Below, one piece after another: positions 62,507-64,000 of a stretch of 64,000 nucleotides of DNA; positions within the stretch are counted from its first letter, which is position 1; the number at the start of each line of letters is the position of its first letter. The notes under the pieces are model-generated. The model saw only the letters and a program-made list of their open reading frames with translations. It was not told where the DNA came from and did no database searches. The stretch is from Litorivita sp050633545. Lineage in GTDB: Bacteria > Pseudomonadota > Alphaproteobacteria > Rhodobacterales > Rhodobacteraceae. Location: positions 62,001 to 126,000 of the forward strand of contig JBOEGS010000008.1 of assembly GCA_050633545.1 (NCBI GenBank). Direction: 5' to 3'. The position numbers and the translations under genes were made by a program.

Positions 62507-63004
62507 GTGATGCTCATTGCCCTGTCCGTTTGCGCGGGCGGGGCAGGGGCCAAGGATGTTCTATCGCCCGCCGTTGGCACGATCCCGAACGGGTCTGCTC
62601 CTCGTCCGCCGCGCCCGCCCATGACAGCGCAAGAGCTGGACGCCTTGGCCAGCGCGCCGCAGGTCTTGCGCATGGCGGTCGGTTTTGCCGCGCTTGAAAT
62701 GCCGGTGGCGGATCTGCCCGCCGTCAGCTTCGACCGTTATGGTCCGCGTGGTATGATCTATCTGACGCTACCGGATCGCAAAGCGGCACGGTTTTATGCT
62801 CTAACGGCAGGTCACGTTGGCAAGGTTTTGCAAGTCACCCTGTGCGGCATATTAATCAACGCGCCAAAGATAATGTCCCCGATCAGTGGCGGACGGGTGC
62901 AACTGCTCCTAGATACATACGAAGAGGCGCGCATCACCACCGAAGTTCTATCGGGACGCGATGGATGTGCGGCGCTGGCTGGGCTCTCCAGCCGCGTTGA
63001 TTAG
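62507..63004 (+). CDS. Free-standing SecDF P1 head-like domain protein
   Basis: A 165-residue exported protein. The last 90 residues resemble the P1 head subdomain of SecD (YLTLPDRKAARFYALTAGHV, then GKVLQVTLCGILINAPKIMS, PISGGRVQLLLDTYEEARIT), but there is no membrane part. The signal peptide MMLIALSVCAGGAGA|KDV is short and lacks basic residues; in-frame codons upstream encode RAICARAGLV, which would complete it, but there is no ATG, GTG or TTG there. GTG 62507 or ATG 62510 is the nominal start. Function unknown. Confidence 0.72.
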   Translation: MMLIALSVCAGGAGAKDVLSPAVGTIPNGSAPRPPRPPMTAQELDALASAPQVLRMAVGFAALEMPVADLPAVSFDRYGPRGMIYLTLPDRKAARFYALTAGHVGKVLQVTLCGILINAPKIMSPISGGRVQLLLDTYEEARITTEVLSGRDGCAALAGLSSRVD

Positions 63005-63075
63005 CCTCAACAGATTTCGCCCGAACGGGCGCTGCGCCGCCGCGTCAAATCGCAAGGCCAGCAACGAAAGACACC

Positions 63076-63807
63076 ATGACCCCCAATTCCAACACCCAAT
63101 TGCTTGCCGTTCTGATCGATGCCGATAACGTGCCAGCCAAATATGCCGAAGCGATCCTCAAAGAGGTCACCTCCTACGGCGAGCCTGGCCTGCGCCGCGT
63201 TTATGGCGATTGGTCCTCGGGCCAGTTGCAAGGATGGACTGCGACCAGCCGCGCTCTGGGCCTCGTCCAGCACCAGCAAACCGCCAACACCAAGGGCAAG
63301 AACGCCTCCGACATCGGCCTTGTGATCGATGCGATGGATATTTTGCACGCGGGCCGTTTCGACGGCTTTGTCCTCGTCTCGTCCGATAGCGATTTTACCC
63401 GCCTTGCCAGCCGCATCCGCGAACAGGGCCTGACCGTGATCGGCATCGGCGAGGCCAAAGCCCCCGAAGCTTTGCGCAACGTGTGCAACCGCTTTGTGCA
63501 GATCGAAAACATCTATGACGAACCCGAAGCCGCAGGCACGCCGAAAAGCGCGCAAAAACCGGCGGGCAGCGGCAAGCTGTCGATCACCTCGGCGCGCCAG
63601 CTGTTCCTCGATGCGATGGACAAGCTCGACCAAGACGACGAATGGTATTCGTTGGGCCGCATCGGGCAACAAATCCAAGCCGACAAACCCGATTTCGACA
63701 CGCGCTCCTACGGCAAACGCAAGCTGAGCGATCTGGTGGCGGAGTTGAAAATCTTTGAAACGCGGCGCGGGGCGAACAATCAAACCGAGCTGCGCCGGAT
63801 CGATTAA
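63076..63807 (+). CDS. NYN nuclease domain protein with C-terminal OST-HTH/LOTUS domain
   Basis: A 243-residue protein with an N-terminal PIN-like NYN domain (LabA/DUF88 group). The acidic residues are in LLAVLIDADNVPA, NASDIGLVIDAMD and VLVSSDSDFTRLA. After a Pro/Ala/Lys linker, residues about 170-240 form an OST-HTH/LOTUS-type domain (DEWYSLGRIGQQIQADKPDF then DTRSYGKRKLSDLVAEL). The family is thought to act on RNA; no bacterial target is established to my knowledge. Confidence 0.88.
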   Translation: MTPNSNTQLLAVLIDADNVPAKYAEAILKEVTSYGEPGLRRVYGDWSSGQLQGWTATSRALGLVQHQQTANTKGKNASDIGLVIDAMDILHAGRFDGFVLVSSDSDFTRLASRIREQGLTVIGIGEAKAPEALRNVCNRFVQIENIYDEPEAAGTPKSAQKPAGSGKLSITSARQLFLDAMDKLDQDDEWYSLGRIGQQIQADKPDFDTRSYGKRKLSDLVAELKIFETRRGANNQTELRRID

Positions 63808-63816
63808 CCCCGCGCG

Positions 63817-64000
63817 TTACGCGCCATAGCGGGCATAGATCATGTCAACCGCGCCTTGGGCCACGCGGGTGATTTCGGCCTCGGTAAAATCGCGGGTGAT
63901 CCCGAAAATCATCCGCGGCCAGATATCGGCTTTGCACAATTCGGCGAATTGATCGGCGGCCAGTTCCAGATCGTCAATGCGCAAACTGCCATCGGCATTG
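63817..64000 (-). CDS. TetR/AcrR-type regulator, C-terminal fragment at the window edge
   Basis: Only the last 60 or so codons are in the window; the stop is at 63819-63817. The fragment DDLELAADQFAELCKADIWP, then RMIFGITRDFTEAEITRVAQ and GAVDMIYARYGA, fits the C-terminal AefR-like domain of TetR-family regulators. The helix-turn-helix part would be beyond position 64000. Convergent with the NYN gene. Confidence 0.75.
   Translation of the reverse strand, partial: NADGSLRIDDLELAADQFAELCKADIWPRMIFGITRDFTEAEITRVAQGAVDMIYARYGA

Overview
This 64 kb window is GC-rich chromosomal DNA from an alphaproteobacterium, most probably a member of the Rhodobacteraceae/Roseobacteraceae. I infer this from dense four-base ATGA gene overlaps, a DUF2794 protein, a BioMNY-type biotin importer, a split mutM/ubiE-ubiB locus and a dominant fatty/organic-acid-CoA gene content. 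I see no insertion sequence, prophage, CRISPR array, tRNA or rRNA. The first gene (mutM) and the last (a TetR-type C-terminus) run off the edges.

Layout. Positions 1-6.1 kb: mutM facing ubiE-ubiB, then a two-gene YjbH/YjbF-type exopolysaccharide outer-membrane module. Positions 6.4-10.8 kb: a beta-oxidation operon (bifunctional enoyl-CoA hydratase/3-hydroxyacyl-CoA dehydrogenase plus a tandem acyl-CoA dehydrogenase pair). Positions 10.9-20.2 kb, minus strand: a compact acyl-CoA catabolic operon with a second dehydrogenase pair, two SDRs, MaoC hydratase, thiolase, histidine phosphatase, an ACAD10/11-type small-molecule kinase, a thioesterase and a quinone-reductase-like MDR. Positions 20.3-25.3 kb: a five-gene Liv-type ABC importer, divergent from that operon with overlapping -35 boxes. 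Positions 25.4-36.2 kb: chorismate mutase, a thioesterase divergent from a MarR repressor with three tandem operators, three acyl-CoA ligases, a Qor-type reductase, an IclR regulator and two SDRs. Positions 36.4-39.4 kb: fbp, fba and rpe. Positions 39.5-50.0 kb: a PAS-LuxR regulator divergent from an M20 hydrolase, a dipeptide-type ABC importer with fused ATPases, an aldehyde dehydrogenase, a YcaQ-like protein and an SDR. Positions 50.1-52.1 kb: bioM, bioN and bioY. Positions 52.4-64 kb: asd, a MuiA-like protein, beta-carbonic anhydrase, an M17 aminopeptidase with an NlpC/P60 hydrolase, DUF2794, a PcaF-like thiolase, an I78-inhibitor-like lipoprotein, class III alcohol dehydrogenase, a free-standing SecDF-P1-head-like protein and a NYN/OST-HTH protein.

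How it fits together. About half the window imports, activates and degrades organic acids as CoA thioesters. The most interesting points are: the shared, palindrome-containing promoter between the Liv-type importer and the acyl-CoA operon, which suggests the importer carries an organic acid; the ACAD10/11-like kinase in that operon, which suggests phosphorylation-assisted breakdown of hydroxyacyl-CoAs; and a recurrent TGCGGAA-N5-TTCCGCA palindrome near several ligase, SDR and thiolase genes, which I propose is the site of the locally encoded IclR regulator. All functions are inferred from sequence motifs and context. No database search was run.
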